A DNA stretch of 64,000 nt, from positions 1 to 64,000 of the forward strand of contig NZ_SZPZ01000002.1 of assembly GCF_005233875.1 (NCBI RefSeq), read 5' to 3'. This document shows positions 26,829 through 36,400 of the stretch, piece after piece. Numbering within the stretch: the stretch's first letter is position 1; each line of letters opens with the position of its first letter. The position numbers and the translations under genes were made by a program. The notes under the pieces were generated by a model. The model had not been told where the DNA came from. It worked only from the letters and a program-made list of their open reading frames with translations, and made no database searches. The stretch comes from Kribbella jiaozuonensis. Lineage in GTDB: Bacteria; Actinomycetota; Actinomycetes; Propionibacteriales; Kribbellaceae.

Positions 26829-26948
26829 TCCTCCCGCGCTCGACCCTGGAACGCGCCAGGACTGTTGCCTCCGAGCCGCCGGCCAGTGGGGCTAACGCAT
26901 CGACGCCTGCCAGGATCTAGATGCTGAGGGCAACTACCTGTCGACTGG

Positions 26949-27332
26949 TCAGCTCATGCCGACCGTCTGGTGGTCGGGTTCTACGACGATGACGACCCGC
27001 TCGTGGTCGGGGGGGTACTTGATGTCTATGTACTTCGCGACCAGCTGGTCGATGATCGCCCATGCCTCGTCGCCCTCGATCCACTCGACGGCCCGGCCGC
27101 GGATGGCGATCGGTTCGAAGGGGTTGTCGGCGGGGACGATCGAGAGAGCTAGGCGGGGATCGCGGCGTAGGTTGCGGGCTTTCTGCATGCCGGGGCCGGT
27201 GAAGAAGACGATGTGGTTGCCTCGGGTGCCGGCGTACACCGGGGTGCTGTGGGGGGAGCCGTCGGGGAGGGTTGTTGCTAGGTGGGCGAAGGCGGGGCCG
27301 GCTAGGACGCGGCGGATGGTGGGGTCGAGCAT
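26949..27332 (-). CDS. PPOX-class (F420-dependent-type) flavin oxidoreductase family protein
   Basis: 127 aa split-barrel protein. Typical features are LAGPAFAHLATTLPDGSPHSTPVY at the N-terminus, IVFFTGPGMQKARNLRRDPRLALSI in the centre, and the C-terminal VVEPDHQTVGM. In actinobacteria this family uses F420 or binds FMN or biliverdin; the cofactor cannot be decided here. It is followed 12 bp upstream (minus strand) by the epimerase-like gene, suggesting a two-gene operon led by that gene. Confidence 0.9.
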   Translation of the reverse strand: MLDPTIRRVLAGPAFAHLATTLPDGSPHSTPVYAGTRGNHIVFFTGPGMQKARNLRRDPRLALSIVPADNPFEPIAIRGRAVEWIEGDEAWAIIDQLVAKYIDIKYPPDHERVVIVVEPDHQTVGMS

Positions 27333-27344
27333 GGGTGAGGCCTT

Positions 27345-28226
27345 TCAGCGTGGGTTGGTGGTGCGCCAGGTGATGTAGTGGGCGACGGCTTCGGGGAAGG
27401 TGAAGGTGGGGGTGAAGCCGGTCTCCGTTGTCAGGCGGGTGATGTCTAGGTGTGGACTGGTTTCGCCGCCGGGCTCGACGGAGAGCTGGTCGGCGGCGTC
27501 GGCGTACGTGAAGGGGGTGCCGCTGGAGACGTTGTAGGTGGTGTGGTTGAGGACCTCGGCATTGACCAGGGACGCGATCGCGCGGCCCATGTCCGGCGCG
27601 TAGCACCAGTCGCCGCCGGTGTCGGCGGGTAGGGGAGTGGGGGTCTCGCCGCGGAGTACGGCGCTGACGTACGGCGGGATCGGGCTGAAGATCGACTCCG
27701 GGTCCATCAGCGGGCCCCAGGTCGAGCCGATGCGGAGCACGATCGGGTGGATGCCGGTTCCGGCGAGGCTGTGGGTCGTCACGGGCTCGACGGCCTTCTT
27801 GAAGGCGACGATCAGGTGCGGGAGGTCGGCGGTCGGGAGCGGGAGGCCTTCGTGCCAAGGGCTTTCGTCCTGCCCGATGTACACCCCGATGCTGCTGGCG
27901 ACCGCAAACCGCCGTACGCCCCACGTCCGCGCCGCATCCAGCGCGTTGAGCAACCCGACGGTGTCGTGGCGGAAGTACGCGACCGGATCCTCGGCAGGAA
28001 TGCTCCCCGCGAGATGCACGATGTCGCTGATCGCGTACCGATCGCCGAGCTCGAGGAAGGCGGACCGGTCGGTGACGTCGAGCTGCTCGACGACGACCTT
28101 GCCGTCCAGGAACGAAGGGGCATCGGTACGCCGGTGGGACGTGATGACGACCTCGTGCCCGAGGTCGAGGAGGGCGCGGGCGGTGTGGGCGCCGATCATG
28201 CCGAGCCCACCGGTGACGAGAATCAT
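27345..28226 (-). CDS. NAD-dependent epimerase/dehydratase-like protein (extended SDR)
   Basis: 293 aa Rossmann-fold protein. The nucleotide motif is TGGLGMIG at residues 5-12, with DVTDRSAF and [12 protein letters not shown] in the expected places and the active-site Ser strand [11 protein letters not shown]. The catalytic YxxxK motif is altered: the segment reads [10 protein letters not shown], with Ile where Tyr is normal and Lys retained. It may therefore be a non-classical SDR or have lost redox chemistry. It is the first gene of a likely pair with the PPOX protein. Confidence 0.87.
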   Translation of the reverse strand: MILVTGGLGMIGAHTARALLDLGHEVVITSHRRTDAPSFLDGKVVVEQLDVTDRSAFLELGDRYAISDIVHLAGSIPAEDPVAYFRHDTVGLLNALDAARTWGVRRFAVASSIGVYIGQDESPWHEGLPLPTADLPHLIVAFKKAVEPVTTHSLAGTGIHPIVLRIGSTWGPLMDPESIFSPIPPYVSAVLRGETPTPLPADTGGDWCYAPDMGRAIASLVNAEVLNHTTYNVSSGTPFTYADAADQLSVEPGGETSPHLDITRLTTETGFTPTFTFPEAVAHYITWRTTNPR

Positions 28227-28368
28227 GCCCGCGACGCTAAGACCGCGAAGACGTCCACTGCTTGAACGAATCCCGCACGATCCCTTGACCCGACCCCCGA
28301 AATCAGGGGACGTTAGACGGCATTGGATTTACGAATCACTTCCGAACCTGGTTCGTTGAAGGAGTGTC

Positions 28369-29679
28369 GTGGGCATCGTGATCGGCGTCGTCAGGCACGC
28401 GACCCACCACGAGTTGTACCACGAAGCGGCCCGCACGCTCGGCGGTGTCGACCTCGAGTGGGTCAGCTACGACCACGAGGACGAGATCCGGGACAAGGTC
28501 GCCGAGTTCCTCAGCACGACGCGACTCGACGGCTTCCTCGCCGGACCGGTCCCGTACGCCGCGAGCCGCGAACTGCTGCCGCCCGGGCTCCCGGTCGGCG
28601 TGATCCGTTCGTCGGCGCTCGATCTGACGCTCGCGCTGTACCGCGCCCAAGAACGCGGTTGGGGTCCGACACCGGTCAGCATCGACACGTTCCCGGCCGA
28701 AGCGGTCGAAGCGGTGGCGAGTGCACTGGACCTCGACCAGGACCAGATCGATTGTTTGCCCTACGCACCGACCCAGACCGTGGACGAGATCGTCGACTTC
28801 CACCGTTCGGTATACCAAAAGTTCGGCGACCGCAGCTACGTGATCAGCGGCCGCGCCGCGGTCCGCGAGCAGCTGGACGGGCAGCTCCGGATCATGAGCG
28901 GTATGCCGGTGCCGGCCACGATTCGCACCGAGCTGCACGAGCTCGCGCTCAGGATCGAATCCGAGCGTGCCAGCGCCCAGCGGTTCGCCGCCGGTGTCTT
29001 CCTCATCGACCGATCGGCGGACGTCGAACGCGCCCGGATCGGGCTGATGAACCACCTGCTCAACACCCCGGAATTCGCCGGCGCCTGGATCGAGAACCGC
29101 GGGCGCCGCGGTGTCGTCGTCTTCGCCCACAAGGCGTTGTTCGAGCGCATCACCCGCAACTGGGTCGCCGTACCCGCGCTGGCCGAGGCCGCCGCAGCGC
29201 TCGGCGCACAGATCTCCGCCGGCTTCGGCGTCGGCGTGTCCGCGCGCAACTGCGTCCTCCTCGCCGAGCAAGCCGCCGCGCGTGCCGAGCTATCCGAAGA
29301 ACCCTGTGCGTACCTCTTCGAGGACAGCGGCGTCGTCATCGGCCCGATGGGCCCGGCCGGCGAAGCGCTCCGGTTCTCGTACCGCGAGCACGGTGAAGAG
29401 GTCGAACAACTGGCGAAGTACGTCGGTCTGAGCGCGACCACCGTGTCACGGCTGGCCGCGCTGGACCACGAACTCCAAGGCCGCACGCTCTCGCCCGGAG
29501 AGCTTGCCGGTCATCTCGGCATCACGGATCAGAGCGGACGCCGTCTCGTCCGCACCCTCGACGCAGGCGGCCTGGTGAGCGTCGAGGGCACCGCCCAGCA
29601 CCACCCCAAAGGACGCCCGACGCGTCTCTACCGACTGCGCATCGTCCAAGCGCTGGAGAACCGAGAGGAACGCTCTTGA
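28369..29679 (+). CDS. Transcriptional regulator with N-terminal sensor and C-terminal winged helix (family not recognised)
   Basis: 436 aa cytosolic protein. The N-terminal ~120 residues look like an alpha/beta ligand-binding domain (GIVIGVVRHATHHELYHEAART, then TTRLDGFLAGPVPYAASREL). The middle (~200-330) resembles the degenerate GGDEF-like domain of PucR-type regulators (RRGVVVFAHKALFERI, GFGVGVSARNCVLLAEQAAA). The C-terminus has a helix-turn-helix (LAKYVGLSATTVSRLAAL) and a second winged-helix segment (LSPGELAGHLGITDQSGRRLVRTLDAGGLV). GTG 28369 is used. Its stop overlaps the esterase start, so it probably controls that cluster. I do not recognise a named family. Confidence 0.78.
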   Translation: MGIVIGVVRHATHHELYHEAARTLGGVDLEWVSYDHEDEIRDKVAEFLSTTRLDGFLAGPVPYAASRELLPPGLPVGVIRSSALDLTLALYRAQERGWGPTPVSIDTFPAEAVEAVASALDLDQDQIDCLPYAPTQTVDEIVDFHRSVYQKFGDRSYVISGRAAVREQLDGQLRIMSGMPVPATIRTELHELALRIESERASAQRFAAGVFLIDRSADVERARIGLMNHLLNTPEFAGAWIENRGRRGVVVFAHKALFERITRNWVAVPALAEAAAALGAQISAGFGVGVSARNCVLLAEQAAARAELSEEPCAYLFEDSGVVIGPMGPAGEALRFSYREHGEEVEQLAKYVGLSATTVSRLAALDHELQGRTLSPGELAGHLGITDQSGRRLVRTLDAGGLVSVEGTAQHHPKGRPTRLYRLRIVQALENREERS

Positions 29680-30602
29680 GAGACCCCGAGAATACGACCG
29701 TCGAGGTCGAGCTGCCCGACGACTTCGACGACTTCTGGGCGACCGGTCTGGCGGACTGTGCGTCGTACCCGCTGGACCCCGTCCTCACCGAGATGCCGAC
29801 GCTCTCGACCGACAAGGTGATCGTCTACGACCTGCGCTATACCAGCTACGGCGGTCTGCGGATCGCCGGCTGGTATACCATCCCGCGCGATCATCCGGCG
29901 CCGCTGCCGGCTCTGGTCACGATCCCCGGCTACATCTCCGAGCCGACGATCCCGAAGGAATGGTCCGAGCTCGGGTACGCCGCACTCGCCGTCGCGCCGC
30001 GCGGCAAGCTCAGGTCGAACGAGACGTTCAACCCGGGCTACCCGGGACTGCTGACCCACAACATCGTCGACCCCAACACCTACGGCTATCGCGGGTTCTA
30101 TCTGGACGTAGTCCGCGCAGTCGAGGTGTTGCTGGATCGTCCCGACGTCGACAACGGGAGGATCGGGCTGCAGGGATCGAGCCAGGGCGGTGGGCTCGGA
30201 ATCTCCACAGCCGCGCTGATGCCCGACGTGATCCGCTGCGTGGCGGCGGGAGCGCCGTACCTCTGCGGCATCATGACCGCGCCGACGCTGACCCGCTCGT
30301 ACCCGTACGAGGAGATCAACGAGTACCTGCGGATCCACCCGAAGGACGTCGACCGCGTACGCGAGACGGTCGCGTACTACGACGGCCTGAACTTCGCGCC
30401 GAAGGTCCAAGCGCCAACTCTCCTGTACGTCGGCCTCGAGGACGACGTCTGCCCGCCGGAGACCGGGTTCGCACTCCACCGCGCGCTGACCTGCGAGACC
30501 ACGCTGCGGACCTATCCACACTGCGCGCACCACGCCGGCCTGCCGGACGTGATGCGGGTCGTCGAGGACTTCCTCGCCGAGCACCTCACCCCGGGACGGT
30601 GA
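29676..30602 (+). CDS. AXE1-family esterase (acetylxylan esterase/cephalosporin-C deacetylase type)
   Basis: 308 aa alpha/beta-hydrolase without a signal peptide, so intracellular. The N-terminal PDDFDDFWATGLADC and GLRIAGWYTIPRD are typical of AXE1. The catalytic triad is visible: Ser in GLQGSSQGGGLG, Asp in GLEDDVCPP, His in PHCAHHAGLPDV. The start is TTG 29676, overlapping the regulator stop as TTGA, with GAGAGG upstream (29663-29668). It likely removes acetyl groups from a small sugar-derived substrate imported by the cell. It is paired with a nucleophile-less paralogue. Confidence 0.9.
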   Translation: MRDPENTTVEVELPDDFDDFWATGLADCASYPLDPVLTEMPTLSTDKVIVYDLRYTSYGGLRIAGWYTIPRDHPAPLPALVTIPGYISEPTIPKEWSELGYAALAVAPRGKLRSNETFNPGYPGLLTHNIVDPNTYGYRGFYLDVVRAVEVLLDRPDVDNGRIGLQGSSQGGGLGISTAALMPDVIRCVAAGAPYLCGIMTAPTLTRSYPYEEINEYLRIHPKDVDRVRETVAYYDGLNFAPKVQAPTLLYVGLEDDVCPPETGFALHRALTCETTLRTYPHCAHHAGLPDVMRVVEDFLAEHLTPGR

Positions 30603-30606
30603 ACGA

Positions 30607-31452
30607 ATGAACTTCGACAGCTATTGGTCCGCCGTCGACGACGAGCTGGCGGCGATCCCAGGCCGGCCCGTCCTCGATGTCGTACCGGCGCGGACGACCG
30701 ACGAAGCCACGTTCTACACGCTGCGGATCACCAGCACCGGCCCGTACCGCGTGTACGGCAACCTCAGCATCCCGGCCGGCGACGGACCGTTCCCCGCACT
30801 CCTCATCACCCCGCGCTACGGCAGCGTCAACAACATCCCGCACCCGAACGACCGCAGCCGGTACGTCGTACTCAGCCTCATGCACCGCGGGCAGCGGCTC
30901 GCCGACGAGGGGTTCGCGGCGGCGTACCCAGGTCTGCTGACGATGGGCATCGACGACTCCGCGACGTACATCTACCGCGGCATCGCCGCCGACTGCCTAC
31001 GGGCGGCCGAGTTCCTGCACGGACTGGCCGAAGTGGATCCGGAGAAGGTCGCGGTCACCGGCGACGATCTGGCGATGCTGACGGCTGCACGGCGCCCCGG
31101 CTTCAGCTCGATTCGCGTGACGGATCTCTTGTTCTACAGGGCGATGGAGGCACGCCTCAGGTCATCCCTCTACCCGCTGGAGGAGTTGAACGATCATCTC
31201 CGCACAGGCTCCTCAGCCGAGACCCTCGCCACCACACTGTCGTACTTCGATCCGGCGCGCCACGCGCCCGCGATCAGCTGTCGGACGTTGTTTGCCATCG
31301 ACAACGAAGAATGGTGCGAGTCGCTGATCTCTGCCACCCGAGATGCCGAGGTCTACCACGTGACTCACAGAGACGGCACCGACAACGACTTTCTCGACGC
31401 CTGGCTCGCGGAGCGATCCGGAGTACCTGCCATGTCAAAGTTCATCGCATGA
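30607..31452 (+). CDS. AXE1-like paralogue with degenerate nucleophile elbow
   Basis: 281 aa, same overall plan as the preceding esterase (NFDSYWSAVDDELAAIP; YRVYGNLSIPAGDGPFPALL; LADEGFAAAYPGLLTMGIDDSATYIYRG parallels NPGYPGLLTHNIVDPNTYGYRG). Where the paralogue has the GSSQGG elbow this protein reads VAVTGDDLAML, so the catalytic Ser is replaced by Asp and both flanking Gly positions are changed. A His (VTHRDG) remains. It is probably not a classical esterase; it could be a partner subunit or a binding protein. ATGA overlap with the next gene. Confidence 0.85.
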   Translation: MNFDSYWSAVDDELAAIPGRPVLDVVPARTTDEATFYTLRITSTGPYRVYGNLSIPAGDGPFPALLITPRYGSVNNIPHPNDRSRYVVLSLMHRGQRLADEGFAAAYPGLLTMGIDDSATYIYRGIAADCLRAAEFLHGLAEVDPEKVAVTGDDLAMLTAARRPGFSSIRVTDLLFYRAMEARLRSSLYPLEELNDHLRTGSSAETLATTLSYFDPARHAPAISCRTLFAIDNEEWCESLISATRDAEVYHVTHRDGTDNDFLDAWLAERSGVPAMSKFIA

Positions 31453-32537
31453 GCACCCCGCTCGGCGTCCGCCAGGTCATCAACGCCAACGCCACGGTCA
31501 CGTTCCTCGGCGGCTCGCTGATGCCGCCGCCTGTTATCCAGGCGATGGCCGACGCCGCCACCCGCTTCGTCGACCTCCCCGAGTTGCAGGTGCGCGCGGG
31601 TGAGCGTCTCGCCGAACTGACCCACAACGAATCCGCCTACGTCACGTCCGGCGCCGCGGCAGCCATCACCCTCGCGATCGCGTCGTGCATCACCACCGAA
31701 TCGCAAGCGTTCCCGACCGACGCCGAGGTCGTGATGTTCGCGAGCCAACGTAACGGCTACGACTACTCGGCCCGCTTCCTCGGCGTCCACATCGTCGAGA
31801 TCGGCCCGTCCGTCGAGGAGCTACAAGCAGCACTCGTACGACGGCCCGCCTGCATGCTCTGGATGGCTGGCGCGCACTACGCGGCCGGCGCTCTCCCGAT
31901 CGAGGAGGTAGTCCGGGTCGCGCAGGACGCCCCCGCTACGCCAGTGATCGTCGACGCCGCGGCTCAGATCCCGCCGGTCTCGTCGCTGTGGCGGTTCACC
32001 CGGGACATCGGCGCCGACGCGGTGATCGTCAGCGGCGGCAAGGGCCTGCGCGGGCCGCAGGCGAGCGGCCTTGTGCTGGGGAAGGCCTGGCTGATCGACC
32101 GGATCCGCGCGCACTCGTCGCCCAACCACGAGATCGGCCGCGGGATGAAGGTCGGCAAGGAGGAGCTCCTCGGCCTGCTCGCCGCGGTCGAGTGGACCCT
32201 TGAGCAGGACGAGGACGCGATGCTGGCGTCGTACGAGCGGATGGTCGACGACTGGATCGCCGGCTTGCAGGCGGTCCCCGGCCTGGTGGTCGAGCGCGGG
32301 TACCCGAGCGAGGCGGGCCAACCGCACAGCCGAGCGGTGCTCAGACTCCCCGGCACCCGCGACGAGGTGATCAAGAAACTCTGGGACGGCAACCCTCGAA
32401 TCGCCGTCGGAACCTTCGGCCTCTCCGACGACGCGATCGCCCTCAACCCGCAGACGCTCCAACCCGGCGAGGACAAAGTGGTTCTCGAAGCCCTCATCAC
32501 CCTTCTAAGCTCTGGGGATGGCGAGCAAGCCGGATGA
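31449..32537 (+). CDS. SelA/DgaE-like PLP-dependent enzyme
   Basis: 362 aa fold-type I PLP enzyme of the SelA/D-glucosaminate-6-phosphate ammonia-lyase type. Blocks: GVRQVINANATVTFLGGSLMPPPVIQAM at the start, AYVTSGAAAAITLAIASC (PLP phosphate region), VIVDAAAQIPPV (Asp) and the Schiff-base Lys in VIVSGGKGLRGPQASG. The partner aldolase DgaF is absent here. ATG 31449 overlaps the paralogue stop as ATGA. Together with the esterases it suggests breakdown of an acetylated amino-sugar or sugar acid; this is inferred. Confidence 0.87.
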   Translation: MSTPLGVRQVINANATVTFLGGSLMPPPVIQAMADAATRFVDLPELQVRAGERLAELTHNESAYVTSGAAAAITLAIASCITTESQAFPTDAEVVMFASQRNGYDYSARFLGVHIVEIGPSVEELQAALVRRPACMLWMAGAHYAAGALPIEEVVRVAQDAPATPVIVDAAAQIPPVSSLWRFTRDIGADAVIVSGGKGLRGPQASGLVLGKAWLIDRIRAHSSPNHEIGRGMKVGKEELLGLLAAVEWTLEQDEDAMLASYERMVDDWIAGLQAVPGLVVERGYPSEAGQPHSRAVLRLPGTRDEVIKKLWDGNPRIAVGTFGLSDDAIALNPQTLQPGEDKVVLEALITLLSSGDGEQAG

Positions 32538-33489
32538 GACGCGGGACGGCGTAGACCTGACCAACTTGGATCAGCCGTTGTTCGACGGGGCGGAGGCGAC
32601 CAAGCGGGATCTGGTCGACTACCTGGACGCGGTGCACGAGCGGATCCTCCCGGAGCTGCGGGAGCGGCCGTTGTCGGTGATCCGGATCCGTCCGGGGCAG
32701 CCGAAGTTCATGCAGAAGAACGTTCCGAAGTACACGCCGGACTGGGTGAAGACCGTGCAGGTGTGGGCCGAGGCGTCGAAGCGCGAGGTGTCGTACGCGC
32801 TGTGCGACGACCGGCGGACGCTGCTGTGGTTCGCCAACCAGCGTGCCGTCGAGTACCACCCGACACTGATGCGGGCCGGTGCCTGGGACCACGTCACGCA
32901 TCTCGTCCTCGACCTCGACCCGCCGGAGGGTGAGACATTCACGATGGCGGTCCAGGCGGCCTTGCTCGTACGCCAGGCGCTGACGGACTCCGGCCTGTCC
33001 GGCGCGGTCAAGACGAGCGGCGCGAAGGGTGTGCACGTGATCGTGCCGATCGTCGACACGGTGTCGATCGAGGACGCGGCGGCCGCAACCAGGGCGATCG
33101 CGGCGCGGGCGGAGAAGATCGATCCGGCGGTCGCGACCACGGCGTACATCAAGGACGATCGGCACGGGAAGGTGTTCGTCGACTCGACCCGTTCCGGCGG
33201 CGCGACGATCGTGGCCGCGTACAGCCCAAGGGTCCGGCCTGGTACGACGGTCTCGTACCCGGTGGGCTGGGACGACCTGGAGAGCGTCACCCCGCGCGAC
33301 TTCACCGTCCGGAACGCGGTCCAGCTGCTGGGCGACCGCGACCCGTGGGCCGACGAGCTCCCGGCGCCGCAAGACCTCCCCGAGGACCTCCTGGAGGAAG
33401 GCCGCGCGATCCCGATCGCCCGAGTCGTCGCCATGCACGAAGGCAAACGCCGCAAACGCGCCCGCGAAGCCGCCGGCGAGGAATCCTAG
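32518..33489 (+). CDS. Stand-alone LigD-type polymerase/primase domain protein
   Basis: 323 aa, the NHEJ polymerase domain without ligase or phosphoesterase. Archaeo-eukaryotic primase motifs: metal-binding LVLDLDPPEG (DxD), TSGAKGVHVIVPI (SGxKGxH) and VFVDSTRSGGATIVAAYSPR (third Asp). The N-terminus has FDGAEATKRDLVDYLDAV and FMQKNVPKYTPDWV. The C-terminus is a basic tail (HEGKRRKRAREAAGEES). ATG 32518 overlaps the PLP-enzyme gene by 20 bp in another frame. No Ku or ligase gene is in the window. It ends in a 4-bp overlap with the HEAT gene. Confidence 0.93.
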   Translation: MASKPDETRDGVDLTNLDQPLFDGAEATKRDLVDYLDAVHERILPELRERPLSVIRIRPGQPKFMQKNVPKYTPDWVKTVQVWAEASKREVSYALCDDRRTLLWFANQRAVEYHPTLMRAGAWDHVTHLVLDLDPPEGETFTMAVQAALLVRQALTDSGLSGAVKTSGAKGVHVIVPIVDTVSIEDAAAATRAIAARAEKIDPAVATTAYIKDDRHGKVFVDSTRSGGATIVAAYSPRVRPGTTVSYPVGWDDLESVTPRDFTVRNAVQLLGDRDPWADELPAPQDLPEDLLEEGRAIPIARVVAMHEGKRRKRAREAAGEES

Positions 33490-36400
33490 ACCTCGGTAGC
33501 CGTCTTCACACTGAGCGCTTCCTGCCGTACGTCGGGATGCGGATGCTTGCGCAACTCGGCCAGCAACTCGCGCCACACCGGAGCCCAACCGGTCCGGTGA
33601 CCCGCCTCGGCGATCAGCGAACCGGCCAGCAATCCCGCCGCCAGCGTCTCGCCGCGAAGCAGGGCGCGGGCCGGCTCCTCAAGCAGCTCCGGTGTCCAAC
33701 GCGAGGTGAGCACGCCCAGCCGCCCGCCGAGCCGGGACGACGCGTAGTGCGCCGCCAGCGGACGCCTTTCAACGGCCTCGACGAGAGCGCCGAGATCGGC
33801 CTGCAGGTTGTGCCAGTCGAGTGAATCGACGAGCAGATCCAACCGCAGCTGCAGCAGCTCCGGGCTGTCGAGTTCCGCGGCGACCGTCCTGAGGATCTGC
33901 CGGTCCGGCTTCGCATAGAACGTCTGGGTCAGGCGCTGCACCAGCACCTCGAGCCGCTGCCTCGCGGGATGATCGCGGTCGGGCGTCGCATCGGGCCGGC
34001 GTGGGTCGGCCTCGAGCCGGACCAAGAGACGGGCGGCCCGGACGAGCTCGTCGCCTACCAGCTCGGGGTCGATTGCGACCAGGGCTGTCGTCGCGTCGTT
34101 CCACACCATCGCTGTCGACAGATCCGTGATGAAGTCCACGCAGATCGGCGCCACCGCGGGATTCCACCGCGCCCACCGCGGCAACGACCGCACCGCACTC
34201 CGCACCACCTCAGGCTCAGGCCGGTTCGTCACCGCGACCAGCAGATCGGCATACCGAGCGCGGTACTTCGCCGCCATCCCGTACGCCGGCCGCTGCGTCA
34301 GAACCGTCGCCGTAGCCGCGCTGTCATGCACGGCCTGCTGCAGCAACGCCCAACTCGCCGGCTCATGCAGCAGGTACTGCGAAGCCGCACTGGCAATCGC
34401 AGCCTTCACGTCGCGATGCGCCGAGGCCCACGCGTCCGCAAGAACGGCACTCGCACCAGGAGCGCGGAGCTTGCCCAGCAACCGCGCCGCCTCCTTGCGG
34501 GACGTGATCTTCACGCCCTCGCCGACCAGCACCGGATGCAACAACCCCGGCAACCGACTCGGCCGCACGAACATCGCCGCCCGGGTCGCCGCATACATCG
34601 CGACCCGGGCGCGGTCGTCACCCGCGTGCGCGAGCAAAACCGGCAACGCCTCCTGCGGCGAATCCGTCCACGCCAACGCCCCGAGCGCAGCCTCCTGCAG
34701 CAGCACGGATTCATCCGTCAGGAACGGCTCGAGCGTTGCCCGCCCCGCGCTCGGCACATGCCCCAGCATCGACACCGCGTTCGCACGAGCCCAGTCCGGC
34801 ATCCGCTCGTCAGCGGCCGCGCCGGCCACGAGTTCGGCGTACCGCGCCTGTTGGCGGGGGAGCCAGCGGCGGATCGCGCGGTCCGAGACGTTCCAGGCCG
34901 GATGGTCCCGCTCGAACCGGCGGATCCGATCGGGATGCGCGAGTACGTCGTCCAGCAGATCGGTCCGTACTTCGGTCACCGCCTGCCAGACCGGATCCCA
35001 GCGCGCCATCCCGACATCGCGTCTGATGATCCGCTCGACCCGCTCGCCGCGCGTCGCGGACGGCCACAACCACAGCTCGGTCGCCTCGCCGACGGTGTAC
35101 TCCTGGTTCGACCAGACCGCCTGTTCGAGCGCGGCCTGCAGGTGCTCGTTCGACCAGCCGCGATCGTCGAACGCTCGCGAGATCGCGAACGGCAGCCGGA
35201 ACTCCTTCCGCGCCACCCCGTCGTCGACGTACTTCCGCAGTACGTCGTAGACAGCCGTCTCCTGGCCGCGCGGCAGCCCTTCGATCAGCCCGTACAGCGG
35301 GATCGAGCCCTGGTTCTCCGTCATCCGCCCGTGCGCCTTCAACCCCCACTCCAGCAGGACCGGATCGTTGCGTCGGGCACCTTCCTGGACGGCGGTGGTC
35401 GCGAGCGTGCTGAGCGCTCGTTGGGTGCCCCAACTGGTGTCGCGCGCCTCCAATGCGCTCGTCAGCAAACTCTCGAGCGAGGCTGTCAGAGCGCCGCTCA
35501 GCATCGACGGCGGAAGGTTGCTGAGGGCACGCAGGACGGTCTGCCGAACGGTGTCGCGATCGTTGCGGGCTCGCGTCACCCAGGCGACCGCAGCCTCGAC
35601 GGCGGCCGGCTCCCGCGAGTGGCCGGCCGACGCTACGACTAGCTGGTATACCAAAGCGCGATCGTCTGCGTCCGGCTGCGTGATCTCCGGCTCGAGCAGC
35701 GCGAACGCTTCGTCGTACGGCAGGAACGCGGTGGTGTGCCAGCGCGAGTGGTTGCCCTCAGCAATCGTCGGCAGGGCGAGCATCCGCCGGGCCTGCTCGA
35801 AGCGCACGGAACGGGGGAGGACGGCGAGCAGGTCCTCGCCGAGCACGTGCTGGCCGAGGTCGACCGTGCTGGTGATGCCGTTGAAGACCGTCGCGCGGCG
35901 GGACGGCGGCAGGTCGCCGAGCAGCTCGGTCAGGTTCGGCCAGAGCAGTCGACCGAGCGCGATCAGTTCGTCGTCGGAGTAGCGGTAGAGCCGTCGGCGT
36001 ACCGCGGGAGTCAGAGCAGCCCACCTCGGCCGCTCGGGCGTCAGCAGGATCTGCAGAACCGCTTCCGGATCCAACCGGCCGAGGATCGAGGTGATTGCTG
36101 GAGGCAACTGATCCGGCAGGAGTGCCGATGTCAGCAGCTCGGTGACCTGGGCGCGATCGTGCTCGAGCGCCCCGACCACGCCGTACGCCGTGCCTTGCCA
36201 CCACTCGTCCCGATCCGGGCCGGACGGCAGCGTGCTGTGCGCGTAGGCGAGGACGACCTTCGGGTGCCGTGATCCGAGCCGCTCCCACTCGCCCGGACCG
36301 AGGATGTAGGCGAGCTCGGGCAGCAGCCGCTCGACGGTCTCGCCGTCCGTGCTGGAGAGCAGACTCGCGGCGGCCTGGTCGCCCCAGCGCTCGCGGTGGT

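Larger units (their letters stand above)
26484..26948. other. Non-coding region between dus and the PPOX gene
   Basis: 465 bp without a supported gene. The left part holds two UUC-loop hairpins (see 26511-26550) and the duplicated word AGGACACCG at 26491 and 26505. The middle holds three 59-nt tandem repeats. The remaining sequence to the PPOX stop shows nothing I can assign. Short ORFs across it have no recognisable product. Confidence 0.7.

Noticed and set aside
26694..26927. A plus-strand ORF over the tandem repeats
   Set aside because: Its sequence is only the repeat read in frame, with no ribosome site or family signature.
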